Source of the DNA: Flavobacterium endophyticum
GTDB taxonomy: Bacteria; Bacteroidota; Bacteroidia; Flavobacteriales; Flavobacteriaceae
Reading direction: 5' to 3'
Assembly (NCBI RefSeq): GCF_003634455.1
Contig: NZ_RBLC01000005.1
Coordinates: 215,112-279,111 of the forward strand
Length of the DNA stretch: 64,000 bases
Made by a program: the position numbers and the translations under genes. Under the pieces are notes generated by a model. The model worked only from the letters and a program-made list of their open reading frames with translations. It was not told the DNA's origin and ran no database searches. Positions 8,701 through 17,337 of this stretch are shown here, in pieces; within the stretch, counting starts at the first letter, position 1; the number at the start of each line of letters is the position of its first letter.

Positions 8701-11700
8701 TTCTTGCTGGACTTAACATACAGCCTATGTTAAACGATGCTTTGTCTGGTGCGCCAATCGACAATTCAAGCGTCTTATTAAATTTACAGCTGTTACCTGG
8801 CGACCAAGAAGCCATTCTTACCATCGTTCCTCAAGAATCTTTTGACCGAATCAGGATACGATTTGGAGGTGTTGCCAATGTCTTAGACCAATTAAGAATT
8901 CACAATATTGAAAGAGTTGCCAATACTAAGATTGAGGGCGCCGATATCAATAATGCTATTGAAGCTTGTCAAGGAGAAACGATTACACTAGAAGCCGATT
9001 CCATAGCCTGTACGTCTTTTATATGGTACGATGCCAGAGTCGGAGGCAATATTGTCTCGACAGGAAATTCATTTACAATTCCTGATGGATTGCCAGCCGG
9101 ACAACATGTCTATTACATCCAGCCTGTTCGATTTGGATGTGAGTTTATGTCACGAGGCAGAGTAAGCGTAACGGTTACAGAAACAGCACCAGAAGACGCA
9201 ATAGCCTCGGTTCAAATCAACGGAGGCAATACGACTTCTTTCTGTTCGACTACAGGAAACGTAGTATTGGATGCCGTATTGAATACGACACTAACCATTA
9301 CTAATCCTATTTTCTACTGGTACAGCCTTAGCGGTACGACGCAAACATTGATTCCGTCAGAAACTGATTCAAGCCTTTCATTGACAGGGCTTGCGCCTGG
9401 AACGTATACCTATTTCGTAGGCATCAGTTCCGATGAATACTGCCAGACTGCTTTAGCAGATAGAACGCAAGTAACTTTTACTATCTTGCCACCTTCAACT
9501 GCTGGAGATGTATCGATTGACGATAAGACCGTCTGTCTAAATAGCACTGTCACGCTTACGCCTACAAGCACGCTGGCAAATCCGCAGTTCACTTATTATT
9601 TCACGAACGATACGACACAGCCTATCACAAATGGTACGATTGGTGGTATCACGTATGCGCTCGGAACTGGCGGAACGCTTTCTATAACAGGCCTGCTTAC
9701 AGCCGGAAGTCCATTTACCTATTATGTTGCAGTAACCAGCGATACGACTTGTCTGAACACAGCAGGAAATCTTCAAGCAGTTACAGTGACTGTTGGAAAC
9801 CCTCCTGCCCCAACAACAGGAGATCCGACTCAGAATTTCTGTAGCACAAACGATCCAACAGTAGCCGACTTGCAGGTAAATGAACCAAATGTTGTCTTTT
9901 ATAACTTACCGATAGGCGGAGTTCCGCTACCAACAACGACTCCGTTGGCTCCAGGAATCTATTATGCCGCACAGATTGACGGCGATTGCGAAAGCGATCT
10001 GAGATTGGCCATTACTGTTACGATCGGAAATCCTCCGACACCGACAACAGCCGAACCTATCCAAAACTTTTGTCAGCTGGCCAATCCAACAGTGGCATCT
10101 ATCCAAGTAAATGAGGACAATGTTGTATTTTACGATGCGTTGGTAGGCGGCAATCAGCTGGCTCCAACGACTCCGCTAACTCCTGGAATTTATTTCGCTA
10201 CCATCTTAGACGGAACTTGCGAAAGTGAAATCAGATTGGCAATTACAGTGACAATAACCGATCCGGGAACACCGACAACAGATACGCCTACGCAAAATTT
10301 CTGCCAAGGCGATAATCCGACTGTAGCTGATTTGGACGTTAATCAAACCAATGTAATTTTCTATAGCGCGCCAACTGGCGGCACGCCATTAGCATTAACA
10401 GATGCTTTGACAAGCGGAACTTATTATGCCAGCTTATTAGACCCGACAGGATGCGAAAGCGTAATACGTCTTGAAATTACAGTCAACATTACCATAATCG
10501 GAATACCGACAACTAATGACAATACGCAAGATTTCTGTCTGGAAGATAATCCGACGGTAGCAAGCATTCAGACCAATGAAACGAATGTAATTTTCTTCAA
10601 TGCTCCAACCGGAGGAAGTCAATATGCTCCAACAGCGGCCTTGACTAGCGGAATTTACTATGCCGCGCTAACAGATGGTATCTGCCAAAGCGAAACACGA
10701 TTAGCAATAACCGTTACTGTGGCAAATCCTGCTACGCCAACGACAAAAAATACGACACAGAATTTCTGTTTGGCGAACAATCCGACAATTGGAGATTTAG
10801 ACATCAACGAGTCGAATGTTGTATTTTATGATGTAGCTACAGGTGGCACTCCATTGGCTACGACCGCTCCGTTGACTGCTGGAATTTATTATGTAGCGCT
10901 TCAAGTAGGCGACTGCGAAAGTGCTGTAAGACTTGCAATCACGGTAACGATAAGCAATCCTGCAACGCCGACAACAAATGATAATACGCAGGAATTCTGC
11001 CGATCTGAAAATCCTACAGTTGCTGATTTACAAGTAAACGAACCGAATGTTGTGTTCTATAACCTGCCTTCAGGAGGAACTGCTTTAGCTCTGACAGATG
11101 CCTTGACCAACGGAACGTATTATGCGAGTTTATTGGATGCGACAGGATGCGAAAGCGTAACGCGCCTTGAAATTGCAGTAACAATAACTGTAGTCGGAAT
11201 TCCGACAACGGACAGTACGACGCAGAATTTCTGCCAAGCTAATAATCCGACAGTCGGAAACATACAAGTCAATGAAGCTGGTGTCATATTTTATGATGCA
11301 CCGACAGGAGGCAATCTGGTACCAACTACTACGGTATTGACATCTGGAGTTTATTATGCTTCTATCCAAAATGGAATCTGCGAAAGTGAAGCTAGGCTTG
11401 CCATTACAGTAACCATAACGAATCCTTCTACTCCAACGACAAACAATGCATCGCAAAGTTTCTGTCTGTCTGATGCGCCAACTGTAGCAAGTATCCAAGT
11501 CAACGGAACGAGCATCGCTTTTTATGATGCATCAACTGGAGGCAACCTTTTAGCTCCAACAACCGCACTGACTAATGGAATTTATTATGCAGTCACTGTA
11601 GACGGCATCTGCCAAAGCATTAACAGGCTTGCGATTACGGTTACAGTAAACAATCCAAATACGCCGACGACAAACGATCCTACTCAGGAATTCTGTCAAG

Positions 11701-12788
11701 CAGACGGACCGACGGTAGCCGACCTTCAGGTAAATGAAACCAACGTCGTGTTCTACAACACGCCAAACGGAGGAAATGCTTTAGTCTCAACAACGCCGTT
11801 AGTAGCAGGCATTTATTATGTTGCTTTAAGCGATGGAACTTGCCAAAGTGCCACAAGGCTAGCGATTACGGTTCAATTCTTGACCGACGGCTTAGCGGTA
11901 ATTACTGGCGGAGGCAACGAGGCTTGTTATTCTGAAGCTGTAACTTACACTACTGCACCAGGAATGTCAGACTATATTTGGGATGCTACCGGCGGTACTA
12001 TTACAGCCGGCGGCCAGACCACAGATAATTTTGCTACCGTAACCTGGAATAGCGTAGGAACAGGAACCATAAGCGTTACTTTCACGAATACTACAGGCTG
12101 TTCAAGCGATAATTTTGCTACGCGAGATATTACTATCGGAGTCTGCTCAGACATTACGATCAGCAAGACAGCAAGCAATCTTAGACCGAGCATAGACGAA
12201 AATATAGTATTCACGATTACCGTAACCAATAGTGGACTAAGCCATTTTACCGATTTAATAATCAACGAGCCATTGCAAAGCGGTTTCCAATACATAAGCT
12301 CAAACGCTTCATTTGGAACTTATTCTAACACTTCGGGAGTTTGGACTATTCCTAACCTAGGAACTGGACAAACAGCTACGTTGCAGATTACGGTAAAAGT
12401 GCTATCGACAGGAAATTATGAAAATACGGTTACTATAGCCTCTTCGAATCCTTCAGATTCTGATCTAAGCAATAACGTAGCACGACTTTCTATTGAGCCT
12501 ATATGTCTGGTTGTATACAATGAGTTCAGTCCGAATAATGACGGTGATAACGATTTATTCCGAATTGACTGCATTGAGAATTATCCAAACAACACATTGC
12601 AGATTCACAACCGCTATGGTGTTGAAGTTTATAAGACAAGAGCCTACCAAAATACTTGGGACGGAACTGCGAATGTCAACTCTCCTATCAATGAAGACAA
12701 AAAACTTCCGACCGGAACGTACTACTATATTCTTGATTTAGGTGATGGAACTGGAACAAAAAGCGGATGGCTTTATTTAATCCGCTAA
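5763..12788 (+). CDS. Giant T9SS type B (CHU_C) surface adhesin with nine tandem repeats
   Basis: A 2341-residue secreted protein. The ATG at 5763 is preferred over an in-frame TTG at 5757; it gives a long signal peptide ending near LSAQ. The N-terminal half holds four related discoidin-like modules, each opening with a D-x-N-x-x-[TS] signature (near AVDGN, LDSNPNSF, ADGNPQTF, IDNSETSF). Ig-like cysteine-bearing modules alternate with them. Residues 1350-2037 are nine repeats of about 77 residues (TPTT..TQNFC..NPTVADLQVNE..VVFY..P.GG). Residues about 2133-2246 form a DUF11-type beta-sandwich (ISKTASNLRPSIDENIVF). Residues about 2250-2341 are the gliding motility-associated C-terminal domain (EFSPNNDGDND ... 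LPTGTYYYILD ... SGWLYLIR). That domain directs export by the type IX system and needs a SprF-like partner, encoded next. It heads an operon with porP/sprF and an OmpA gene. Confidence 0.95.
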   Translation: MKINFTFLGAYYFRYFPIFLLLLFYHNPLSAQSTRVYARAVSSENNTDLSSNAVDGNLATKAAVRASSGLALGIGAYSGYIELEYPAPLPANTTSYVKIQTDENLLPALLGGSLGNLLSNVLGAVLIGNQEFTVQAKNGNSIILQGDSQDIGEFATERLRIVTDETGAFFIAITPSQPYNRIRLRNRIGSLLGLFNTKELGVYDAFYISDEDNCGYASYTSYSGEGISLDLLNLGGAGVTNPQNVLDSNPNSFSKLSLGILGVAASIEQTIYFDGLSETTDEFDIRLKVDPSLLALGVANNIQIIAYNGPAIVDSRSLNSLLNLDLLTLLQGNQIASIPFAPNAPADRITIRYSSLLNLQLTQSLDLYDIVRVPKLPTITDPFTLNAIICSGTTASLIATTAPGNEIRWYNTAQGGVALGTVASGVPFQTTQLNSDTVFYVAAAKIGCTEESRRVAVPVKVITVPTAADINIPDTLTACQGNITLSPTTSLGGALIRYYTDQNKTQEITTGYTGDAGVTYVKDPVTGALTISGLNATDSPYSYFISLTSGGLCENAANTLKEVTVNFSTVLSLQVQSAISGCGSVNLADAILNLSPSNTYIFFDASNTPITPEAASNITSSGTFYIQAQSANTSCSSDVLPVVVTVNPQPSLAIANTALVTQIGNTVTLNAISTGTITWYTATGTALPSNIAGPFATAGIYTFTVIAVDGTCSRSGSVTITVLDPAECPPLTERNYADSQRWNTILTGGVINAGSAADGNPQTFSTITTGIGLLGIGTTSQILEWNETIPAGTAVTLKLGSEYSGLTLVGGFSVVGTKRNGSGVPVDVGTLQPVSGSLLNLLSGQNNFEYTFVPSNNTGPQAYDGVRIEITSLVSVAQSAKVYEAYYKNPVTQVACEAGDAEDVLFGAIDLGVGAATALVGVGTPRNAIDNSETSFATMFSGAGILAAAELTAVFRTPSIVGDTLKIRISRPSTLLTLNLLAGLNIQPMLNDALSGAPIDNSSVLLNLQLLPGDQEAILTIVPQESFDRIRIRFGGVANVLDQLRIHNIERVANTKIEGADINNAIEACQGETITLEADSIACTSFIWYDARVGGNIVSTGNSFTIPDGLPAGQHVYYIQPVRFGCEFMSRGRVSVTVTETAPEDAIASVQINGGNTTSFCSTTGNVVLDAVLNTTLTITNPIFYWYSLSGTTQTLIPSETDSSLSLTGLAPGTYTYFVGISSDEYCQTALADRTQVTFTILPPSTAGDVSIDDKTVCLNSTVTLTPTSTLANPQFTYYFTNDTTQPITNGTIGGITYALGTGGTLSITGLLTAGSPFTYYVAVTSDTTCLNTAGNLQAVTVTVGNPPAPTTGDPTQNFCSTNDPTVADLQVNEPNVVFYNLPIGGVPLPTTTPLAPGIYYAAQIDGDCESDLRLAITVTIGNPPTPTTAEPIQNFCQLANPTVASIQVNEDNVVFYDALVGGNQLAPTTPLTPGIYFATILDGTCESEIRLAITVTITDPGTPTTDTPTQNFCQGDNPTVADLDVNQTNVIFYSAPTGGTPLALTDALTSGTYYASLLDPTGCESVIRLEITVNITIIGIPTTNDNTQDFCLEDNPTVASIQTNETNVIFFNAPTGGSQYAPTAALTSGIYYAALTDGICQSETRLAITVTVANPATPTTKNTTQNFCLANNPTIGDLDINESNVVFYDVATGGTPLATTAPLTAGIYYVALQVGDCESAVRLAITVTISNPATPTTNDNTQEFCRSENPTVADLQVNEPNVVFYNLPSGGTALALTDALTNGTYYASLLDATGCESVTRLEIAVTITVVGIPTTDSTTQNFCQANNPTVGNIQVNEAGVIFYDAPTGGNLVPTTTVLTSGVYYASIQNGICESEARLAITVTITNPSTPTTNNASQSFCLSDAPTVASIQVNGTSIAFYDASTGGNLLAPTTALTNGIYYAVTVDGICQSINRLAITVTVNNPNTPTTNDPTQEFCQADGPTVADLQVNETNVVFYNTPNGGNALVSTTPLVAGIYYVALSDGTCQSATRLAITVQFLTDGLAVITGGGNEACYSEAVTYTTAPGMSDYIWDATGGTITAGGQTTDNFATVTWNSVGTGTISVTFTNTTGCSSDNFATRDITIGVCSDITISKTASNLRPSIDENIVFTITVTNSGLSHFTDLIINEPLQSGFQYISSNASFGTYSNTSGVWTIPNLGTGQTATLQITVKVLSTGNYENTVTIASSNPSDSDLSNNVARLSIEPICLVVYNEFSPNNDGDNDLFRIDCIENYPNNTLQIHNRYGVEVYKTRAYQNTWDGTANVNSPINEDKKLPTGTYYYILDLGDGTGTKSGWLYLIR
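9810..11873 (+). repeat. Nine tandem ~231-bp coding repeats in adhesin
   Basis: Each unit encodes about 77 residues and carries one Cys near its start (QNFC/QEFC) and a second in CES/CQS near its end, followed by RLAITVT. This suggests one disulfide per Ig-like domain. Units 3 and 6 share a variant (LTDALT.GTYYASLLD.TGCES) and both are followed by an IPTT linker instead of TPTT. That points to an earlier duplication of a three-unit block. Confidence 0.95.
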
Positions 12789-12825
12789 TTCCAAAGGATA
12801 ATTTCAATTTAAAAACAGCAAGAGT

Positions 12826-13752
12826 ATGAAAATCACTATATACAAAATCAGCATAGCATTTCTTTTTATCTTGATTTCGATAAAAACCAATGCGCAACAA
12901 GACCCGGGATATACGCAATATATGTATAATCCCCTGACAGTAAATCCAGGTTATGCAGGATCAACAGGAACGCTCGAAGCGGTCCTGTTGCATCGCTCGC
13001 AATGGGTCGGAATAGACGGAGCTCCGTCGACACAAGCTTTTACGCTTCACAGTCCGCTAGCAAACGACAGGATTGGTTTGGGATTTACAGCCGTAAACGA
13101 CAACCTAGGTCCTTCTAACGAAATTTACCTTGACGGAAATTTCTCTTACACGCTAATGTTTAGCTACAAAACCAAACTAGCTTTTGGAGTAAAAGCCGGA
13201 GCCAGAGTCTTGAACGTCGATTGGTCGAAAGGAAGATTTTATGACGGTTCTGATGCCATGCTAAATACGAACATCAATAACAAAATAACGCCTTCTATTG
13301 GAGCCGGAGCTTATTTGTATTCTGACAATTGGTATGTCGGAGCTTCCGTTCCAAGCTTTATCAAAGGTGATTATTATGATGACATTCAAGAATCCGTGCA
13401 GATCGAAAGGCTTCACTACTATCTTATCGGGGGCTATGTTTTTAATTTTTCAGACAATTTCAAGTTCAAGCCGGCTGTTTTAGCTCGAGGAGTGAGCGGA
13501 GCGCCTATTTCTGTAGACGTTTCGGCCAATTTCCTTATCCAAGAGAAATTTACTCTGGGTGCTGGATACCGCTGGGATGATTCCGTTAGTGCTTTGGCTG
13601 GGTTTCAGATTTCGAAAGATTTCTTCGTAGGATATTCGTATGATTATACCACGACCGACCTGAACAAATACAATGATGGTTCTCACGAGATCATCCTGCG
13701 CTATCAATTGTCTAGAAAAACAAGTCAAATCAAATCGCAACGATTCTTCTAA
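12826..13752 (+). CDS. PorP/SprF family type IX secretion outer-membrane protein
   Basis: A 308-residue protein with a signal peptide (MKITIYKISIAFLFILIS..TNAQ). It continues with the family hallmark QDPGYTQYMYNPLTVNPGYAGS, then alternating beta strands ending in aromatic residues (SYDYTTTDLNKYNDGSHEI), as expected of an outer-membrane beta-barrel. PorP/SprF proteins are cognate partners for type B (CHU_C) substrates such as SprB. The gene lies 37 bases after the adhesin and 11 bases before the OmpA gene. The paralogue here most likely serves the upstream adhesin specifically. Confidence 0.93.
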   Translation: MKITIYKISIAFLFILISIKTNAQQDPGYTQYMYNPLTVNPGYAGSTGTLEAVLLHRSQWVGIDGAPSTQAFTLHSPLANDRIGLGFTAVNDNLGPSNEIYLDGNFSYTLMFSYKTKLAFGVKAGARVLNVDWSKGRFYDGSDAMLNTNINNKITPSIGAGAYLYSDNWYVGASVPSFIKGDYYDDIQESVQIERLHYYLIGGYVFNFSDNFKFKPAVLARGVSGAPISVDVSANFLIQEKFTLGAGYRWDDSVSALAGFQISKDFFVGYSYDYTTTDLNKYNDGSHEIILRYQLSRKTSQIKSQRFF

Positions 13753-13763
13753 AAAACAAGCTC

Positions 13764-15698
13764 ATGAAAAATATATACATACTATTCCTGTGCCTTAGCA
13801 TCGCATCTGTTAGCGCACAAAGTAATTTAAAGAAGGCCAACAAGTTATTCAAGGAGTTTTCTTATGTAGATGCTTCAAAGGCTTATGAAGAATATCTGGA
13901 GAAAGAAAAATCGCCTTCAACGCAGACACTCAAAAATGCCGGAGATTCATTCTACTACATCGACGATAAGCGAAATGCGCTCAAATGGTACCAAAAACTA
14001 TATGATATCCAAGGCACGAGCATTCCGGACGATTATTTTATCAGGTATATAGAATCCTTAAAAGGCGTGTTAGATTATGACAAGGCAGATAAAATCACCA
14101 AAGAATATCTTGCCAGCAAGGGCGACCAAAAAAGGATTGCCAATTATACAAGGCTAAAAAAACAGATGGACAGCTTGTCTAAAGAAAAGCCTTTGTATAC
14201 GATCCGCAATTTAGAAATCAATACCGACAAGTCTGATTTCGGACCGGCTTTTTACGGCGACAAAGTAGTCTATTCTTCAAGCAAGGACACTACAAAATTC
14301 AAGGAAAAGCTTTATAACTGGAACAGGCAGCCTTTCTTAAATCTCTACGTAGCAGAAAGGAATACCGCCAATGGAAGCTTGTTTAACGAGACTGTTTTTC
14401 TTCCGAATGCCATGACCAAATATCACGAAGCTACGGTTGCTTTTACGCCAGACCTGCAGACTGTTTACTATTCGACCAATATTGTCCGCAAAAAGAAACT
14501 CGTTAACGACGAGGAAGGCACCAACAATTTCAAGATCGTAAAAGGCACTATTGCCGATGGAAAGCTGACCAAACCTCAAGATATTTTCTTCAACAACAAG
14601 AAATATTCTGCAGGACATCCAGCTTTGAGCGAAGACGGGAAATGGCTGTTCTTTGCTTCGGATATGCCCGGAGGATACGGAGGTTCCGACTTGTATGTCT
14701 GCCAAATTGCAGAAGATGGCACTATAGGCCCGCCAAAAAATCTAGGTCCTGAAATAAATACCGCAGGTAACGACATGTTTCCTTCGTTTTCGAACGGCAC
14801 GCTGTATTTTGCTTCAGATGGGCACTTTGGCTGGGGAGGCCTTGATATCTATGAAAGCAAATTCAAACAAGATGCAACTTTTTCTGAGCCTAAAAACTTA
14901 GGAGCGCCGATAAACAGCAACAAAGATGATTTTGCGTATATCGTAGACCCGAAAGATACTTACGGCTACTTTTCTTCCAACCGCGCACAAGGCAAAGGCG
15001 ACGACGACCTTTATTATTTTACCAAAGAAAAAGCTCCTTGCAATCAGTGGGTTTCTGGCAAAGTGACCAATTCGAAAAGCAAGCTGCCTATTGCAGAAGC
15101 AACGGTAATTGTTGCCGATATGTTTGGCGATAAAATCTCTGAAGTAGCTACTAATACTTTCGGAACGTATAGAATTAGCGTTCCGTGCGGCATGAAAGTC
15201 AAAGTTTCTGCTACAAAACCTGGCCATAGCACAGACGAAAAAGGGCTGGAAAGCAAAAAAGTCAACGGAGCCGAAATCAAAGACGTGGATTTTGAGTTGA
15301 GCAAATACGAGGATTTAGTTGTTATTGATGGCGATAAAGAAAAAATCGACATCAATCCAATCTTCTTCGATTATGACAAGTCAGACATCACGCCACAAGC
15401 AGCTACAGAATTAGACAAAGTAGTTTTTGCGATGTCTAAGTTTCCGAACATCAAGATCAAGATTGAGTCTCATACCGATTCAAGAGGAAAAGATGCTTAC
15501 AACATGAAGCTTTCAGACAGCAGAGCAAAATCAACAAGAACTTATATTTTGTCAAAAGGAATCGATCCATCGCGTATCGAAAGTGCCATCGGGTATGGCG
15601 AGAGCCGCTTGACAAACAAATGCAAAAACGGAATAAAATGTACCGAAGCTGAACATCTGGCCAACAGGCGTTCCGACTTTATCGTTATTGAAAAGTAG
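13764..15698 (+). CDS. OmpA family protein with TPR, PD40 propeller and peptidoglycan-binding domain
   Basis: A 644-residue protein with a signal peptide (MKNIYILFLCLSIASVSAQ). Residues about 20-160 are helical TPR-like. Residues about 210-415 carry WD40-like PD40 motifs (SEDGKWLFFASDMPGGYGGSDLYV, FPSFSNGTLYFASDGH; SSNRAQGKGDDDLYYF). Residues about 425-515 form a carboxypeptidase-regulatory-like beta-sandwich. Residues about 530-640 are an OmpA C-terminal domain (FFDYDKSDITPQA, ESHTDSRG, LSDSRAKSTRTYI) that binds peptidoglycan. This architecture regularly follows PorP/SprF genes in Bacteroidota and is related to PorE-type T9SS components. It probably anchors the secretion or adhesin complex to the cell wall. 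It is the last gene of the operon before a terminator. Confidence 0.92.
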   Translation: MKNIYILFLCLSIASVSAQSNLKKANKLFKEFSYVDASKAYEEYLEKEKSPSTQTLKNAGDSFYYIDDKRNALKWYQKLYDIQGTSIPDDYFIRYIESLKGVLDYDKADKITKEYLASKGDQKRIANYTRLKKQMDSLSKEKPLYTIRNLEINTDKSDFGPAFYGDKVVYSSSKDTTKFKEKLYNWNRQPFLNLYVAERNTANGSLFNETVFLPNAMTKYHEATVAFTPDLQTVYYSTNIVRKKKLVNDEEGTNNFKIVKGTIADGKLTKPQDIFFNNKKYSAGHPALSEDGKWLFFASDMPGGYGGSDLYVCQIAEDGTIGPPKNLGPEINTAGNDMFPSFSNGTLYFASDGHFGWGGLDIYESKFKQDATFSEPKNLGAPINSNKDDFAYIVDPKDTYGYFSSNRAQGKGDDDLYYFTKEKAPCNQWVSGKVTNSKSKLPIAEATVIVADMFGDKISEVATNTFGTYRISVPCGMKVKVSATKPGHSTDEKGLESKKVNGAEIKDVDFELSKYEDLVVIDGDKEKIDINPIFFDYDKSDITPQAATELDKVVFAMSKFPNIKIKIESHTDSRGKDAYNMKLSDSRAKSTRTYILSKGIDPSRIESAIGYGESRLTNKCKNGIKCTEAEHLANRRSDFIVIEK

Positions 15699-15722
15699 AT
15701 TTTTGGGGATTTTGATTGCGTT

Positions 15723-15751
15723 AGGACTGCCGTAAAAAAGCAGTCCTTTTT
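15723..15751 (+). terminator. Rho-independent terminator of adhesin operon
   Basis: AGGACTGC (15723-15730) pairs with GCAGTCCT (15740-15747) across a 9-base loop and is followed by a T-run. It lies 25 bases after the OmpA stop codon. Confidence 0.85.
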
Positions 15752-15848
15752 GCGTTAAAACACATCATATAACTTTTTCTATTAATTGTGTAAGAGGTTT
15801 TTGTCTTAAAATGGAGAAATTTGAATATAGTAACCTAAAAAATAAAGT

Positions 15849-16046
15849 ATGAAAAGTATAGCCAGTAAATTATTCTTCGCGGCAGCCATTGTTATGATGA
15901 GTATGACTATCTCCTGCAAAGAAAAACCGACAGAAACAAATGTTGATGTAGATATTGTCGACACCACCAATGTAGAACCAGCCACCACGCCTGCTCCAGA
16001 CACTATGGCCGTTCCTACAGATACGACAAAAACGCCTACGCCATAA
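15849..16046 (+). CDS. Small putative lipoprotein
   Basis: A 65-residue protein. An N-terminal hydrophobic segment ends in a lipobox-like MTISC (Cys at about residue 23). A charged, Thr/Pro-rich low-complexity tail follows (PATTPAPDTMAVPTDTTKTPTP). It is not assigned to a known family. It has its own AT-rich upstream region after the adhesin-operon terminator and is followed 31 bases later by another small ORF. Confidence 0.7.
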   Translation: MKSIASKLFFAAAIVMMSMTISCKEKPTETNVDVDIVDTTNVEPATTPAPDTMAVPTDTTKTPTP

Positions 16047-16077
16047 TACGTCAAAAACATTTCAAAGGAATCTAGAC

Positions 16078-16257
16078 ATGGAAGAGAATCATAATAAAAA
16101 CAACCGTAATCTAAATCTTGGGTCGGAAAACTCGATAGATCTGAAATCCACACTGCCTGATTGGCTAATGGGATTTTTCAGTCCGTCCATGATATGTGCA
16201 GTTGCAGATATTAATGACGACCTATTGGAGGGATATCCGACTGATGATGATTTTTGA
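16078..16257 (+). CDS. Small acidic hypothetical protein (59 aa)
   Basis: The ATG at 16078 is preceded by AAAGGAA, an SD-like sequence good for this genome, and the frame runs 59 codons to TGA. The product starts MEENHNKNNRNLNLGSENS, has a short hydrophobic stretch (WLMGFFSPSMICAVADI) and ends acidic (EGYPTDDDF). It is not recognised. Position between a small lipoprotein gene and a strong terminator supports its being transcribed. Coding status is moderately supported. Confidence 0.5.
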   Translation: MEENHNKNNRNLNLGSENSIDLKSTLPDWLMGFFSPSMICAVADINDDLLEGYPTDDDF

Positions 16258-16320
16258 TCGCAAACCTACTAGGTAATTGGGTGAGGGCCCAATTATTTAA
16301 TTTTGGGGATTATTTATTCA

Positions 16321-16358
16321 GGAATCCCTGCTACTAAAGAGCAGGGATTCCTTTTTTA
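16321..16358 (+). terminator. Strong Rho-independent terminator
   Basis: GGAATCCCTGCT (16321-16332) pairs with AGCAGGGATTCC (16340-16351), a 12-bp perfect stem with a 7-base loop and a T-run. It ends the transcript carrying the two small ORFs. Confidence 0.9.
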
Positions 16359-16392
16359 CTTCTGTTTTTTTAAAAACGAAAATCTCTTTGAC

Positions 16393-17247
16393 ATGAAAAA
16401 GCCAGACTCTTTTCCCGCTCAGCAGCAATCCCAACCCGGAAAAGAATATAAAATGGTTCCGGAGCCCGAAATTATCCGCAAGGACTATACTGGAAGCAAC
16501 AAGCTAAAAGGAAAAACGGCATTGATTACCGGCGGCGATAGCGGCATAGGAAGAAGCGTAGCTGTTCACTTTGCCAGAGAAGGAGCCAATATCGCTATTG
16601 CTTATTATAACGAAACCAAAGATGCCGAAGACACCAAAAAAATGATTCTTGAAGAAGGACAAGAGTGCCTGCTACTAAAAGGCGATCTTAAAAAAGAAGC
16701 TTTTTGCAGAAACATTGTCAAGAAAACTATAACAAAATTTGGCTCTTTGAATATTTTGGTCAACAATGCCGCTGTTCAATTTCCAGAAAAAGAAATCCAG
16801 AAAATAGACAAAAAACAGATTCTAGAAACTTTCGAGACAAATATATTTCCTTTTTTTTATGTTTCAATCGAAGCGATGAAGCACATGAAAAAAGGCGACA
16901 CCATCATTAATACCACCTCTGTAACAGCCTATCGCGGAAGCGTGCACCTTTTAGATTATTCGAGTACCAAAGGCTCTATTGTTTCCTTCACGCGTTCTGC
17001 CTCGAATATGCTCGCAGAGAAAGGCATTCGTGTCAACGGAGTAGCTCCTGGACCCATATGGACGCCTTTGATTCCTTCGAGTTTTGATGGGAAAGAAGTC
17101 AAGAAATTTGGCAAAGATACCCCAATGGGCAGAGCGGGACAACCAAGCGAAGTCGCGCCAGCTTATGTTTTTTTGGCCAGCCAAGATGCAAGTTATATGA
17201 CCGGCCAAATATTACATATTAACGGCGGAGAAATTGTCGGAGGCTAA
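16393..17247 (+). CDS. SDR family oxidoreductase (YghA-like)
   Basis: An NAD(P)-dependent short-chain dehydrogenase of 284 residues. The ATG at 16393 is chosen because the longer in-frame start at 16303 would run through the preceding terminator and adds a non-homologous leader. Cofactor motif TGGDSGIGRSVA, structural NNAA, catalytic Ser in TTSVTAYRG, Tyr/Lys in DYSSTKG and PGPIWTPL are all present. The N-terminus (FPAQQQSQPGKEYKMVPEP) matches the extended glucose/ribitol dehydrogenase-like subgroup, which is often linked to general stress. The substrate cannot be deduced. Confidence 0.9.
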   Translation: MKKPDSFPAQQQSQPGKEYKMVPEPEIIRKDYTGSNKLKGKTALITGGDSGIGRSVAVHFAREGANIAIAYYNETKDAEDTKKMILEEGQECLLLKGDLKKEAFCRNIVKKTITKFGSLNILVNNAAVQFPEKEIQKIDKKQILETFETNIFPFFYVSIEAMKHMKKGDTIINTTSVTAYRGSVHLLDYSSTKGSIVSFTRSASNMLAEKGIRVNGVAPGPIWTPLIPSSFDGKEVKKFGKDTPMGRAGQPSEVAPAYVFLASQDASYMTGQILHINGGEIVGG

Positions 17248-17337
17248 AAATCTCAAATTTTATAAAATCATTAATACATAACCGTTTTTAAAATCGTAAA
17301 TTTAAGTATCAAAAAAACAACTAATACATTTAACACA

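Noticed and set aside
8045..8824. Minus-strand ORFs inside the adhesin gene
   Set aside because: They lie antisense to coding repeats with biased codons; such shadows arise from low stop frequency in the complementary frame.
15806..16153. Minus-strand ORF rich in Val, Ser and Thr opposite the small lipoprotein gene
   Set aside because: It mirrors the low-complexity plus-strand frame, which has a lipobox and a better start.
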